Shown: positions 15,950 through 24,045 of the stretch, piece after piece
Layout: each line of letters begins with the position of its first letter
How positions within the stretch are numbered: the first letter of the stretch is position 1
Assembly: GCA_024655825.1 (NCBI GenBank)
Contig: JANLFJ010000004.1
Location: 79,158-112,014 of the forward strand
Length of the DNA: 32,857 nucleotides
Direction of reading: 5' to 3'
DNA from: Peptococcaceae bacterium
GTDB taxonomy: Bacteria > Bacillota > Peptococcia > DRI-13 > PHAD01
Position numbers and translations under genes: made by a program
The notes under the pieces: model-generated
What the model was told of the DNA's origin: nothing
What the model saw: only the letters and a program-made list of their open reading frames with translations
Database searches by the model: none

Positions 15950-17191
15950 ATGAAAAAACTTTACAAATTGCCGGTATTTGTCTTTTTAGCCCTTTGTTTA
16001 GCCGGCTGTGGAACCGATGCCAGCGCCACAGCCGTGCCGTCTCCCGTGCCTGCTGAAACAGTCCTGGCCGTACCGCCGCCGGATGAACTGATCGTTATAA
16101 CGGCTACTGGCGATATCATGATGCACAACACCCAGATCAAGGCAGGTTACAGGCCTGCCGACGGCAGTTATGACTTTTCCAGTTTTTTTGAATATGTTTC
16201 ACCATTGTTACGCGCATCCGATTTGGTCATCGGTAATCTGGAAACTCCTTTGGCCGGTAAAAAAGCCGGCTACAGCGGTTTCCCAAGGTTTAATTCTCCA
16301 GAGGCCCTGGCTGAAAATCTCAAAAGAACTGGCTTTCATGTAGTCACCACGGCCAACAATCACTGCCTGGACAAAGGTGACAGCGGCCTGGCAAGCACAC
16401 TGGACTTCCTTGACAGGGAAGGGCTTTTACACACAGGCACGGCACGCAGCCAGGAAGAACACAACAAAATACTTGTCGTTGAAAGAAAGGGAATAAAAAT
16501 TGCTGTACTTGCTTATACATTTGGCACGAACGGCATACTGCCGGATAAGAGCCGGCCTTTTTCCGTAAATTACCTGGAAGCGGAAAAAGTAATACTTGAT
16601 ATAGGCAGGGCTAAAAGCGAAGGAGCACAGCTGGTCATTACCTGCCTGCATTATGGTGTTGAATACCAAACCCACCCCAACGCTGAACAGATAAATCTTG
16701 CCGCCGCTTTCCTGGAGGCCGGCGCCGATGTCGTCCTCGGTCACCACCCCCATGTCCTGCAGCCACCGGCTGTTGTGAGAAGCATGCAAACCGGCGAAGA
16801 GAAAAACAAGTTCGCCGCCTATTCACTTGGAAACTTCATTTCAGACCAGCGCGGCCTGGAAAGGGAATCAAGCATCATCCTCAACCTGTATTTCGGGATT
16901 GACCCGCTTACAAGAAAGCCTTATTTTAAGAAGGCAGCTTACATACCAATTAAAACGCGCCGCTTTCGGCAAAACGGCAGCCTTTGTTTTCAAGTTCTGC
17001 CTATCGAGGCGGCCTTAACAAGCATTAAAACCAAGCGCGCATCCGGTTTTACCCGCCGGGACGAAATAGAACTTGAAGGGGCCTGGGCATATGTGACCAA
17101 TCACCTGAACACGCAAGACCCGTTATTGAGCCTGCAGCCGCTTCCTATCCCCCTGCAAGGGCTGCAGATAATCAGCAAATGGCAGCAATAA
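15950..17191 (+). CDS. CapA-family lipoprotein (PGA_cap metallophosphatase-like)
   Basis: A 413-residue exported lipoprotein: MKKLYKLPVFVFLALCLAGC, with Cys20 as the lipidation site. A Pro/Ala-rich spacer follows, then a PGA_cap domain of the calcineurin-like fold. Motifs in order are ITATGDIMMHN (metal-binding Asp55), VIGNLETPL, TTANNHCLDKG, TCLHYGVEYQ and VLGHHPHVLQP. CapA proteins take part in poly-gamma-glutamate capsule synthesis or export, but many family members lie outside cap operons, as here, and their substrates are unknown. GGGAGTG lies about 6 bases before the ATG. It is convergent with the DUF2284 gene, 24 bases apart. Confidence 0.88.
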   Translation: MKKLYKLPVFVFLALCLAGCGTDASATAVPSPVPAETVLAVPPPDELIVITATGDIMMHNTQIKAGYRPADGSYDFSSFFEYVSPLLRASDLVIGNLETPLAGKKAGYSGFPRFNSPEALAENLKRTGFHVVTTANNHCLDKGDSGLASTLDFLDREGLLHTGTARSQEEHNKILVVERKGIKIAVLAYTFGTNGILPDKSRPFSVNYLEAEKVILDIGRAKSEGAQLVITCLHYGVEYQTHPNAEQINLAAAFLEAGADVVLGHHPHVLQPPAVVRSMQTGEEKNKFAAYSLGNFISDQRGLERESSIILNLYFGIDPLTRKPYFKKAAYIPIKTRRFRQNGSLCFQVLPIEAALTSIKTKRASGFTRRDEIELEGAWAYVTNHLNTQDPLLSLQPLPIPLQGLQIISKWQQ

Positions 17192-17215
17192 AAGAACTCG
17201 CCGGCCTAACAGACC

Positions 17216-17797
17216 TTAAACTATCAATAGAAGCCCCACCACCTGTATAGAGCCTTCCCGGAAACTTACCGGCACCTGCGCTCTCCGGCACGTTTCCATC
17301 ACGTCGATTCCTGCGGCTTCCATGGACGGCCTGGCTTCGGCAGGTTTATTGCAGCTTTCGGCCCCGAGTTTCGCGCCGCATATCTCGCAGAGTTTACAAT
17401 TGCCGCCGCCCAAACCCAGGCTTAATGAAAAGCCCATCTCTAACGCCTTTTTCTCCAGGGTGGTAAGTATGCCAAGGATTTCAAGGCTCAACCTTTTAAA
17501 CGCTTTATCCTTTTCTTTGTTTGAAAGGCCCGCCTCTATTTCCTGCTCCTTTACCACCAGCAAGGCCAGCCTGTATTTTGATGCGCCCGTCTTAAACTCC
17601 TCGCTGGTGGGAACAAAAGGAGGACACATGAAATTCTTGCCGTAATGCGAACACAGGTTCTGCCTGCATTTTAAAGTGACCCTCGGGTCAAAGACTACTT
17701 CTTCCGCCCAAATAAGTTGTGCCCGCTCGCACCCCAATTTGAGCGCTTCCTCTTGCAGAAGCAAACAGTTTTTTATCTGGTTTTCTACACCAGGCAC
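17216..17797 (-). CDS. DUF2284 cysteine-rich metal-binding protein
   Basis: A 193-residue protein. I chose a GTG at 17797 because GAGGTGGGAG lies just before it; the longer open frame upstream is hydrophobic non-homologous sequence that overlaps the divergent gene's promoter. The DUF2284 pattern is present: CRQNLCSHYGKNFMCPPFVP (residues about 43-62), then GGGNCKLCEICGAKLGAESC near the C-terminus. These cysteines suggest a metal or Fe-S site. The family is common in anaerobes and has no proven function. Confidence 0.82.
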   Translation of the reverse strand: MPGVENQIKNCLLLQEEALKLGCERAQLIWAEEVVFDPRVTLKCRQNLCSHYGKNFMCPPFVPTSEEFKTGASKYRLALLVVKEQEIEAGLSNKEKDKAFKRLSLEILGILTTLEKKALEMGFSLSLGLGGGNCKLCEICGAKLGAESCNKPAEARPSMEAAGIDVMETCRRAQVPVSFREGSIQVVGLLLIV

Positions 17798-17909
17798 TAT
17801 GCTCCCACCTCTTTTTTCAATAATCTTTAACAAAAGTATAACAAATAGTTTTTCAAATACTAAGATATGATTTAGAATACAACTGTATAAAATAACGAGG
17901 GGATATCTC

Positions 17910-18986
17910 ATGTTTGCCGGAGCCAGAATTATTAAAACAGGCATAGCCGTTGCCCTAAGCCTGTTTATATGCAATTATTTCAACATTCAGCCGTCACTTT
18001 TCGCCGGAGCAGCCACAGTGCTCAACATGCAGCCTTCCTTGGGTTTGAGCCTTTACAACGCCAGGGAACAGCTTCTTGTGCATTTTCTTTCTGTTTCCAT
18101 CGCCATTCTTCTTGGTTTGACCATTGGTACCAGCCCGCTGAGCATAGGACTTTCTACCATAATAATTATCCAGTTATGCAAGATTTTTAAGTGGCGGGGC
18201 GGCATCTCCGCTGGAGTAATGGCCGCTATATTTGTCCTGGCTTCCCCCAATGCGGAGTTTCTTAACCATGCCCTGGTCCGTTCACTGGCCATCTTTGTCG
18301 GGGTCAGCGTAGCCTTGGTTGTCAACCTGACCATTGCTCCTCCCCGTTATCGCCAGCCCTTGCAAAAAAAGCTGGTCGAATTAAATATGCTGGTTTCCCA
18401 GCATTTTTGCGAAGCCGTGCAGGGTTTTCTCCACCTTTCTTTACCCACGGCGGAAGAGAAAGAAACAATGACCAAAAAAATAGAAAACCTCTTTCGGGAA
18501 AGCCAGCACCTTTATGACCTTTATCGATTCGACATCGGACCACATACGGAAAAACAGGAAAACAAGCAAGAGGTAGTAAGCAGGTACTTTAACGAATACC
18601 TGGCCTATAACAAGGGCCTCTGGCAAAGAACGCGCGACGTCCTTTTTTTGGCGGAAGAAAGAAAAGAAAGGCGCAAAAAAGCCGGTAATCTTCCTATCAG
18701 TCCTGAATTTCAAGAAGTGCTTGATCTTTTATCAAACGCGCTTGATATTTTCGTCAAGAATAATGACGAATTGAAAAACAAGCTTGAAAACCGTCCTTTT
18801 GTTCAGGTTGATGAGCCGCGCATCTGGTGCAAAATGGACGACATCTTAAACCGCTGGCACGACAGCTTCCCGTCGGGAAGCTACCGCTTGCACGCCTTAA
18901 TCGAAGTATCGCTTGTAACCTATAAAATACGGTGGGCTGCAAGGGAAGCTGCCCGGCTGCTCAATGAAGAACTCCCGGCTTATTAA
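17910..18986 (+). CDS. Aromatic acid exporter family membrane protein
   Basis: A 358-residue protein with GAGGGG about 7 bases before the ATG. Residues about 5-150 contain five to six hydrophobic segments with the family opening RIIKTGIAVALSLFI, then QPSLFAGAATVLNMQPS, SLYNAREQLLVHFLSVSIA and a KWRGGISAGVMAAIFVL segment (ArAE_1 / DUF939 type). The C-terminal ~200 residues are helical and cytoplasmic. The E. coli AaeB-like proteins export hydroxybenzoates; the short Firmicute form lacks tested substrates. Divergent from the DUF2284 gene. Confidence 0.85.
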   Translation: MFAGARIIKTGIAVALSLFICNYFNIQPSLFAGAATVLNMQPSLGLSLYNAREQLLVHFLSVSIAILLGLTIGTSPLSIGLSTIIIIQLCKIFKWRGGISAGVMAAIFVLASPNAEFLNHALVRSLAIFVGVSVALVVNLTIAPPRYRQPLQKKLVELNMLVSQHFCEAVQGFLHLSLPTAEEKETMTKKIENLFRESQHLYDLYRFDIGPHTEKQENKQEVVSRYFNEYLAYNKGLWQRTRDVLFLAEERKERRKKAGNLPISPEFQEVLDLLSNALDIFVKNNDELKNKLENRPFVQVDEPRIWCKMDDILNRWHDSFPSGSYRLHALIEVSLVTYKIRWAAREAARLLNEELPAY

Positions 18987-19020
18987 TATGCCTGCCGTGT
19001 AATAACAGTTCTCGATTTCG

Positions 19021-19049
19021 TTGACAATCGCCTCTAACCTCAATATAAT
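19021..19049 (+). promoter_or_regulatory. Consensus sigma-A promoter for the tRNA locus
   Basis: TTGACA (19021-19026), exactly 17 bases, TATAAT (19044-19049): a perfect match to the housekeeping consensus. The predicted start (about 19056) is ~13 bases before the first tRNA sequence. Confidence 0.9.
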
Positions 19050-19068
19050 TGATATGTGAAAATTTGTT

Positions 19069-19115
19069 GCTGGTGTAGCTCAGCGGCAGAGCAGCTGATT
19101 CGTAATCAGCAGGTC
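19069..19115 (+). pseudogene. 5' portion of a tRNA-Thr(CGT), missing T-arm and 3' acceptor strand
   Basis: The sequence forms the acceptor 5' strand GCTGGTG, the D-arm GCTC/GAGC and the anticodon stem GCTGA/TCAGC with loop TTCGTAA (anticodon CGT), and then a variable loop AGGTC. From 19116 the T-arm, the CACCAGC complement and the CCA are absent and are replaced by AT-rich unrelated sequence. It cannot mature as a tRNA as it stands. Confidence 0.8.
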
Positions 19116-19170
19116 TGTAATTGTTGATAAGGTAATATAAACGCAAAAACAGTTTTGATAAAATAAAAGC

Positions 19171-19191
19171 GAGGGCGGAAGTCCCGCCCTC
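19171..19191 (-). terminator. Minus-strand intrinsic terminator between the two tRNA copies
   Basis: 8-bp GC-rich stem GAGGGCGG / CCGCCCTC with 5-base loop. On the minus strand it is followed by GCUUUUAUUUUAU; the plus strand has no U-tract. No minus-strand gene upstream of it is recognisable. Confidence 0.65.
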
Positions 19192-19199
19192 CCATATAT

Positions 19200-19274
19200 G
19201 CTGGTGTGGCTCAAAGGCAGAGCAGCGGTATCGTAAACCGCAGGTTGGAGGTTCGATTCCTCTCACCAGCTCCA
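19200..19274 (+). tRNA. tRNA-Thr (anticodon CGT), complete with encoded CCA
   Basis: Complete cloverleaf: acceptor GCTGGTG/CACCAGC (7 perfect pairs), D-stem GCTC/GAGC, anticodon stem GCGGT/ACCGC with loop ATCGTAA (CGT reads ACG, Thr), 5-base variable loop AGGTT and T-arm GGAGG-TTCGATT-CCTCT. The tRNA body ends with discriminator T at 19271 and CCA at 19272-19274. No separate promoter is obvious, so it may use the one at 19021. Confidence 0.93.
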
Positions 19275-19277
19275 ATG

Positions 19278-19313
19278 AAAAAAACGTGTAGTTTCAATGA
19301 CTGCACGTTTTTT
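19278..19313 (+). terminator. Intrinsic terminator after tRNA-Thr
   Basis: Stem ACGTGTAGT (19284-19292) with ACTGCACGT (19300-19308), one mismatch, followed by six T (19308-19313) and preceded by an A-run. Confidence 0.8.
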
Positions 19314-19352
19314 ATTGCTCATTTGATTATCCATTAATTAGGGAAATTCGTC

Positions 19353-19381
19353 TTGTATTGTTCGTTTGAGAGATGTATAAT
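19353..19381 (+). promoter_or_regulatory. Promoter of the helix-turn-helix gene / defence operon
   Basis: TTGTAT (19353-19358), 17 bases, TATAAT (19376-19381), about 34 bases before the ATG at 19415. Confidence 0.65.
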
Positions 19382-19414
19382 AATGCTGACATACTTCGAC
19401 AGGAGTTTTTTACC

Positions 19415-19600
19415 ATGGATTATGTTACCCCCAAGGACAAAGCAATTGAATGGGGTCTCACACAGCGCAGAGTTGAAGTGCTCTGCGATAAAGGCCGTAT
19501 CCCCGGAGCTTATCGCCTCGGTCGTGTTTGGGCTATTCCGAAGGATGCCGAGAAACCGATAGATGGAAGAACAAAAGCGGCGAAATTGAATCAGAAATGA
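19415..19600 (+). CDS. Small helix-turn-helix protein (excisionase/MerR-like), 61 aa
   Basis: AGGAG lies 9 bases before the ATG. The protein is one winged-helix DNA-binding domain: YVTPKDKAIEWGLTQRRVEVLC forms the helix-turn-helix, then KGRIPGAYRLGRVWAIPKDA matches the wing of excisionase-family/MerR-like proteins (RIPGAxRxGRxWxIPxxA). The tail is basic. These proteins act as excision directionality factors or as small transcriptional regulators. Its place as first gene before a restriction-type operon suits either a controller of that operon or an island excision factor. There is a 99-base gap to the ATPase gene, with an AT palindrome TTATATTATAA at 19627-19637. Confidence 0.85.
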   Translation: MDYVTPKDKAIEWGLTQRRVEVLCDKGRIPGAYRLGRVWAIPKDAEKPIDGRTKAAKLNQK

Positions 19601-19699
19601 GAATATTTTATAGTTTTTATAGCGCGTTATATTATAAGTCCGTTTTATTGAATAGCAAGTACTTTAAAATGGATGCAATGCGATATAGGAGGTTTGGAG

Positions 19700-21505
19700 A
19701 TGGGCTATCAGTCGATACAGCTAAATATGACCCCAGAACTTTTTGACCGTAGTATTAAAGCCTCACCAAAGGATGCTGTAAAAGAACTTATTTGGAATTC
19801 TTGCGATGCCGATGCAAAAAATATAGAGGTATCTTTTGAAATTGATAACTTTATCGGAGTAGATAATGTTACTGCCGTTACTGTTAAGGATGATGGGACA
19901 GGTATTCCCTTTGAGCGAATTCAGGATATTTTCGGCCGATATGGTAGTTCGGATAAAACATACTGTCATAAAAGCCCTAATGGTCGCGTGTATCACGGAA
20001 AGCTCGGGCAAGGCAGATATAAGTGTTTTGCAATCGGCACTTTCTTAAAATGGAAAACTGTATATCAAGCAGTTGATTCTAAAAAATATAGTTATGAAAT
20101 CAACATTAATTCTGGGTCAAGATTAAGTGTCGATTACAGTGAGAAACCAGAGCTTGTTGGTAATGATGTAAGCACGGGAACAGTTGCGACTATAACTGGA
20201 ATTCTCGAAGATAACATAGGTACTATTTCAAAACTGGCTGATAATCAAATTATGATCCCAGATATCTTGTCCACTTTTGCTCCTTACCTTCTTGCTTATA
20301 ATGATATTTCCCTTACATATAACGACATAAAGATCGACCCTGAACATTTGATAAAGAAGCGCGATGAACGTGACTTCGTGTATGAATATGGAGAAAAAGT
20401 AAAAGAAAGCGTTTCAGCTAAGGCCGTGGCAATACGCTGGATAGAATCCTACTTTAGTAAGCTCTATATATGTGGTGAATCCGGCGTGGTATTTGATGAG
20501 CGGGATTATACTACGTTACAAAAGAATGACACGTCAATTTATTTGTTGAGCAGCTATTATGAAAAGATGCACCAGGAGAACACCCTAGCTTTTGGGAAGG
20601 CAGATCCTGTATATGATTACTTTGTCAACGAAGCACGAAAATTTGCAAGGGAGTTCACACAAGACCAAGAAGTAGATGATGCTACTGCGGAAATCATTAG
20701 AATTAAGGAAGAAGGGATTTATCCATATCCATCTGAACCGTCGGATGAGATGGCAAAGGTTGAGCAAAGGGTATTCGATGTATTTGCAGTTGAGATAAAT
20801 CGTGCTGTCCCTCAGTTAAGAACATCGAATAAGCAAACGAAAAAACTTACCTATCGGCTTATCAAAGAAGCAATCAACACAAATCCATCCAGTATCCAAA
20901 CCATCCTCACAGAAGTTTTCAATTTGTCGCAGCAACAGCAAGATGATCTGGCAGAATTGTTGAAGCATACGACGCTTACGGCAATAATCGATACGGCAAA
21001 AACGGTTGCTGACAGACTGACGTTCATCTATATGCTTGAACAGTTGGTTTATAACGACTCGATCGGAAAACCCATCAAAGAGCGAACGCAGTTTCATAAA
21101 ATTCTTCTCAAAGAACTATGGATATTCGGAGAAAAGTATTATCTAGGGACATCCGATTTCTCTTTGAAAAACTTACTCAAGGCGCATATACAATGTTTGG
21201 GCAGGGATGACCTTATTCCCGAAATTCCGCCTGAAGCAACTGAGGATTTAACGCGGATCCCTGATATTTGCTTGTTTCAGCAGTCTTGTCCTGATTATGA
21301 ACGCTATGAACATTTAGTTATTGAACTAAAACGTCCCACCTTAACTCTTACACTTAAGGAGCTTGATCAGAAAAACAAATTCAGATACGAGTTTTTGAGG
21401 AAGAAGCTTAATTATGAAGTGAGCAATGATCCCAATTTTACGATGGATTATTTGCTATCAAAGCACGCAGAACTATTCCCAAAAGCGGATAAGGAGGCAA
21501 AATAA
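19700..21505 (+). CDS. GHKL (MutL/MORC-like) ATPase with candidate C-terminal PD-(D/E)XK motif
   Basis: 601 residues; GGAGG 7 bases before the ATG. The N-terminal HATPase fold has all Bergerat motifs: N box E29-LIW-N33-SC-D36-A, G1 D64-D-G66-T-G68, and a lid/G2 GKLGQGRYK with G100, G103 and G105. The order and spacing resemble MutL/MORC-type ATPases rather than sensor kinases, and no histidine phosphoacceptor domain is present. The middle region is mostly helical. Near the C-terminus P521-D522 and E542-L-K544 (IPDICL, then HLVIELKRP) fit a PD-(D/E)XK nuclease signature, followed by a helix with Gln. It is the first large gene of an operon with a methyltransferase 2 bases downstream. GHKL ATPases next to restriction-modification genes are a described theme. 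The precise role (DNA loading, target choice or an effector) is inference. Sampled GC is about 33%, well below its neighbours. Confidence 0.88.
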   Translation: MGYQSIQLNMTPELFDRSIKASPKDAVKELIWNSCDADAKNIEVSFEIDNFIGVDNVTAVTVKDDGTGIPFERIQDIFGRYGSSDKTYCHKSPNGRVYHGKLGQGRYKCFAIGTFLKWKTVYQAVDSKKYSYEININSGSRLSVDYSEKPELVGNDVSTGTVATITGILEDNIGTISKLADNQIMIPDILSTFAPYLLAYNDISLTYNDIKIDPEHLIKKRDERDFVYEYGEKVKESVSAKAVAIRWIESYFSKLYICGESGVVFDERDYTTLQKNDTSIYLLSSYYEKMHQENTLAFGKADPVYDYFVNEARKFAREFTQDQEVDDATAEIIRIKEEGIYPYPSEPSDEMAKVEQRVFDVFAVEINRAVPQLRTSNKQTKKLTYRLIKEAINTNPSSIQTILTEVFNLSQQQQDDLAELLKHTTLTAIIDTAKTVADRLTFIYMLEQLVYNDSIGKPIKERTQFHKILLKELWIFGEKYYLGTSDFSLKNLLKAHIQCLGRDDLIPEIPPEATEDLTRIPDICLFQQSCPDYERYEHLVIELKRPTLTLTLKELDQKNKFRYEFLRKKLNYEVSNDPNFTMDYLLSKHAELFPKADKEAK

Positions 21506-21507
21506 CT

Positions 21508-24045
21508 ATGGCACGTCCAAGAAAAAAGCAGCTCAGCGACGCCGATATAGCGAAGATGCGCGATATTGAGACTTATGAACACTCGGATAAGAAACGCACT
21601 AATAATCCGCCTGTGGGCATGGCGCAATACGACAAGGTGCAGGAAACGAAAAAGACCTATCAGTTTGACCCGCATCTTGACCCGACGCTGCAATGGGCGG
21701 GCAAGGCCGAGGGCATGAGTTTTGACGTGCCGACTTCCTCTATACATATCCATGAGTCCATCAAGCCGCACAAGATTATCCGTGCGGTGCAGGCCATTGG
21801 CGACGATTATGAGGATAAGCAGATAAGTCTATTTGAAACGCCGGTTGAGAGGATGCGCCGCCGCAGGGATGCTATCGAATTCTATCAACACGGCGTCAAC
21901 TGGACAAACCGACTCATTGCCGGCGACAGCCTTGTAATCATGAACTCCCTGCTGGAAAAAGAGGGTATGGCCGGGCAGGTGCAGATGGTCTACATCGACC
22001 CGCCTTACGGTATCAAGTACGGCTCCAATTTTCAGCCGTTTGTGGACAAGCGCGACGTTAAGGATAAAAAGGATGAGGACTTAACCCAAGAACCTGAAAT
22101 GATTAAAGCCTTTCGGGATACCTGGGAGTTGGGCATCCATTCTTATCTGACCTACCTGCGCAACCGTCTATTGCTGGCAAGAGAACTGCTGTCTGATAGC
22201 GGAAGTGTGTTTGTACAGATAAGCGATGAGAACGTTCATTTGGTTAGAAATCTTTGCGATGAAGTCTTTGGAGCAGAAAATTTTATTAGCATCATCATAT
22301 ATAAAAAAGGTGGCACAGCTACAGCTTCGCAACTTAGCAATATTGCTGACTTCATCATTTGGTACGGCAAGGACAAAAAGCAAATTAAGTATCATCAATT
22401 ATTTGAAGCCAAAGTTGTTGGTGAAGGAGAGTCAACAGGTGAAAGGTACGACCAGCTGGAATCTCCTGATGGCACAATTCGTAGACCGATGACGCAAGAA
22501 GAAAAGAAGAATCCGTCACTGATTCCAAATGGCTGGAAAGCATATAAGCTGTCTAATCCATGTTCACAACATGATAATCCGAATCATCGCACAACGCCAC
22601 TGATTTTTGAAGGTAAAGAATACTATCCTCCAAATGATAGACAGTGGTCAGTCCCAATAGATAAGATGTACAATTTAATTAAGGCAAATAGGATCGTCTC
22701 AACTGGAAAGAATCTTGCATATGTCATGTACATTGACGACTATCCTGTTATGCCTATCAATAATATCTGGGTGGATTTCTTATTAAGGACCGCTCGGATA
22801 TATGTTGTACAGACATCCGAAAAAGTAATTGAGCGTTGTCTTTTGATGTCAACTGACCCAGGTGATCTTGTGCTTGACATTACCTGCGGCAGCGGAACAA
22901 CAGCCTACGTTGCCGAACAATGGGGCCGACGCTGGATTACCTGCGATACATCTCGTGTTTCCTTAGCAATAGCCAAAAAGCGTCTTATGACGGCAGTTTA
23001 TGACTACTATAAGCTGGCACATCCAGAACAAGGCGTTGGCAGCGGCTTTGTCTACAAAACCGTGCCTCACATAATGCTAAAGAGTATTGCCAACAACGAG
23101 CCTCCTGCACAGGAAACCCTGTATGACCAGCCGGAAGTGGATAAAACCAAAATCCGCATCACCGGTCCGTTCACTGTGGAGGCCCTGCCCGCGCCGGTTG
23201 TCAAGCCGTTGGACGATGCGGCGGAGCCGGAGGCAGACTTTGGAGCCAAACAGACCGACTGGCGTGAGGAGCTCCGCGCTACAGGCATTCTTGCCCGCAA
23301 CGGCGCGAAAATAGAGTTCTCCCGAGTCGAGCCGCTTGCCGGGACCAAATTCCTGCAGGCCGAAGCTGAAACAAAAGAAGATACGCCGCGCCGCGCTGTC
23401 ATCTGCTTCGCCGGTGAGACAAAGCCGATGGATTCCCGCATGGTGGCGCTGGCACTTGACGAGGCACAGGATTTACGGCCAAGTCCCAAGCTCATCATTT
23501 TTGCCGCTTTTCAGTTCGATCCGGAGGCGGCTAAAGACATCGACGATACCAACTGGCCCGGGATGACACTGCTGAAGGTACAGATGAACACCGATCTGAT
23601 GACCGAAGACCTCAAGAAAAAGCGTTCCTCCAACCAGAGCTTCTGGCTGGTGGGCCAGCCTGATGTTGAACTCATCGAAATCGACAGAGGCAAGGACAAA
23701 GGAAAATATAAGGTCAGGGTTAACGGCTTTGATTATTACGATGTAAAGAAAGGCACGGTGGAATCCGGCAATTCCGACCGCATTGCCATGTGGATGCTGG
23801 ACACTAATTACGATGGCATGTGTGTTGAACCAATGCAGGTGTTTTTCCCGATGGGGGGCAAAAAAGATGGGTGGAACAAGCTGGCTAAGACACTGCGGGC
23901 CGAAATCGATCAGGAGCTCATCGAGCAATATGCCGGTAACGAGTCCCTGCCGTTCAAGGTTGAATTCAATACACAGATCGCAGTCAAGATTATCGACGAC
24001 AGGGGCATTGAAAGCCTTAAGGTAATAAAGGTAGGTGACCGCTGA
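21508..24045 (+). CDS. Site-specific DNA methyltransferase, type III Mod-like (beta class)
   Basis: 845 residues, with AAGGAGG inside the preceding gene. Amino-methyltransferase (N6-adenine or N4-cytosine) of the beta order: catalytic motif IV D164-P-P-Y167 comes first (VYIDPPYGIKYGS), and the SAM-binding motif I (LVLDITCGSGTT, D457 and G461-G463) comes after. The interval of about 290 residues holds the presumed target-recognition domain. An N-terminal extension (1-125) and a long C-terminal region (about 530-845) of mixed alpha/beta type have no recognised motif. Base composition switches inside the gene: sampled 60-base lines show 58% GC at 21961, 33% at 22261, 35% at 22381 and 67% at 23221. 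This points to a swapped target-recognition segment. The stop overlaps the Res start by one base (TGATG). Target sequence unknown. Confidence 0.92.
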   Translation: MARPRKKQLSDADIAKMRDIETYEHSDKKRTNNPPVGMAQYDKVQETKKTYQFDPHLDPTLQWAGKAEGMSFDVPTSSIHIHESIKPHKIIRAVQAIGDDYEDKQISLFETPVERMRRRRDAIEFYQHGVNWTNRLIAGDSLVIMNSLLEKEGMAGQVQMVYIDPPYGIKYGSNFQPFVDKRDVKDKKDEDLTQEPEMIKAFRDTWELGIHSYLTYLRNRLLLARELLSDSGSVFVQISDENVHLVRNLCDEVFGAENFISIIIYKKGGTATASQLSNIADFIIWYGKDKKQIKYHQLFEAKVVGEGESTGERYDQLESPDGTIRRPMTQEEKKNPSLIPNGWKAYKLSNPCSQHDNPNHRTTPLIFEGKEYYPPNDRQWSVPIDKMYNLIKANRIVSTGKNLAYVMYIDDYPVMPINNIWVDFLLRTARIYVVQTSEKVIERCLLMSTDPGDLVLDITCGSGTTAYVAEQWGRRWITCDTSRVSLAIAKKRLMTAVYDYYKLAHPEQGVGSGFVYKTVPHIMLKSIANNEPPAQETLYDQPEVDKTKIRITGPFTVEALPAPVVKPLDDAAEPEADFGAKQTDWREELRATGILARNGAKIEFSRVEPLAGTKFLQAEAETKEDTPRRAVICFAGETKPMDSRMVALALDEAQDLRPSPKLIIFAAFQFDPEAAKDIDDTNWPGMTLLKVQMNTDLMTEDLKKKRSSNQSFWLVGQPDVELIEIDRGKDKGKYKVRVNGFDYYDVKKGTVESGNSDRIAMWMLDTNYDGMCVEPMQVFFPMGGKKDGWNKLAKTLRAEIDQELIEQYAGNESLPFKVEFNTQIAVKIIDDRGIESLKVIKVGDR

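Noticed and set aside
17798-17974. 59-residue N-terminal extension of the DUF2284 protein
   Set aside because: The extension is hydrophobic, lacks a ribosome site and overlaps the divergent exporter gene and its promoter; the GTG at 17797 has a good site.
18961-19275. Minus-strand 104-codon frame (MELVRGIEPPTCGLRYRC...) across the tRNA locus
   Set aside because: It is the antisense of the two tRNA sequences, a familiar false gene; it has no ribosome site and no family.
19700-21505. Sensor histidine kinase interpretation of the GHKL protein
   Set aside because: No dimerisation/phosphoacceptor His domain, no sensor or membrane segment and no response regulator nearby. The N-terminal position of the ATPase and the operon context favour the MutL/MORC type.
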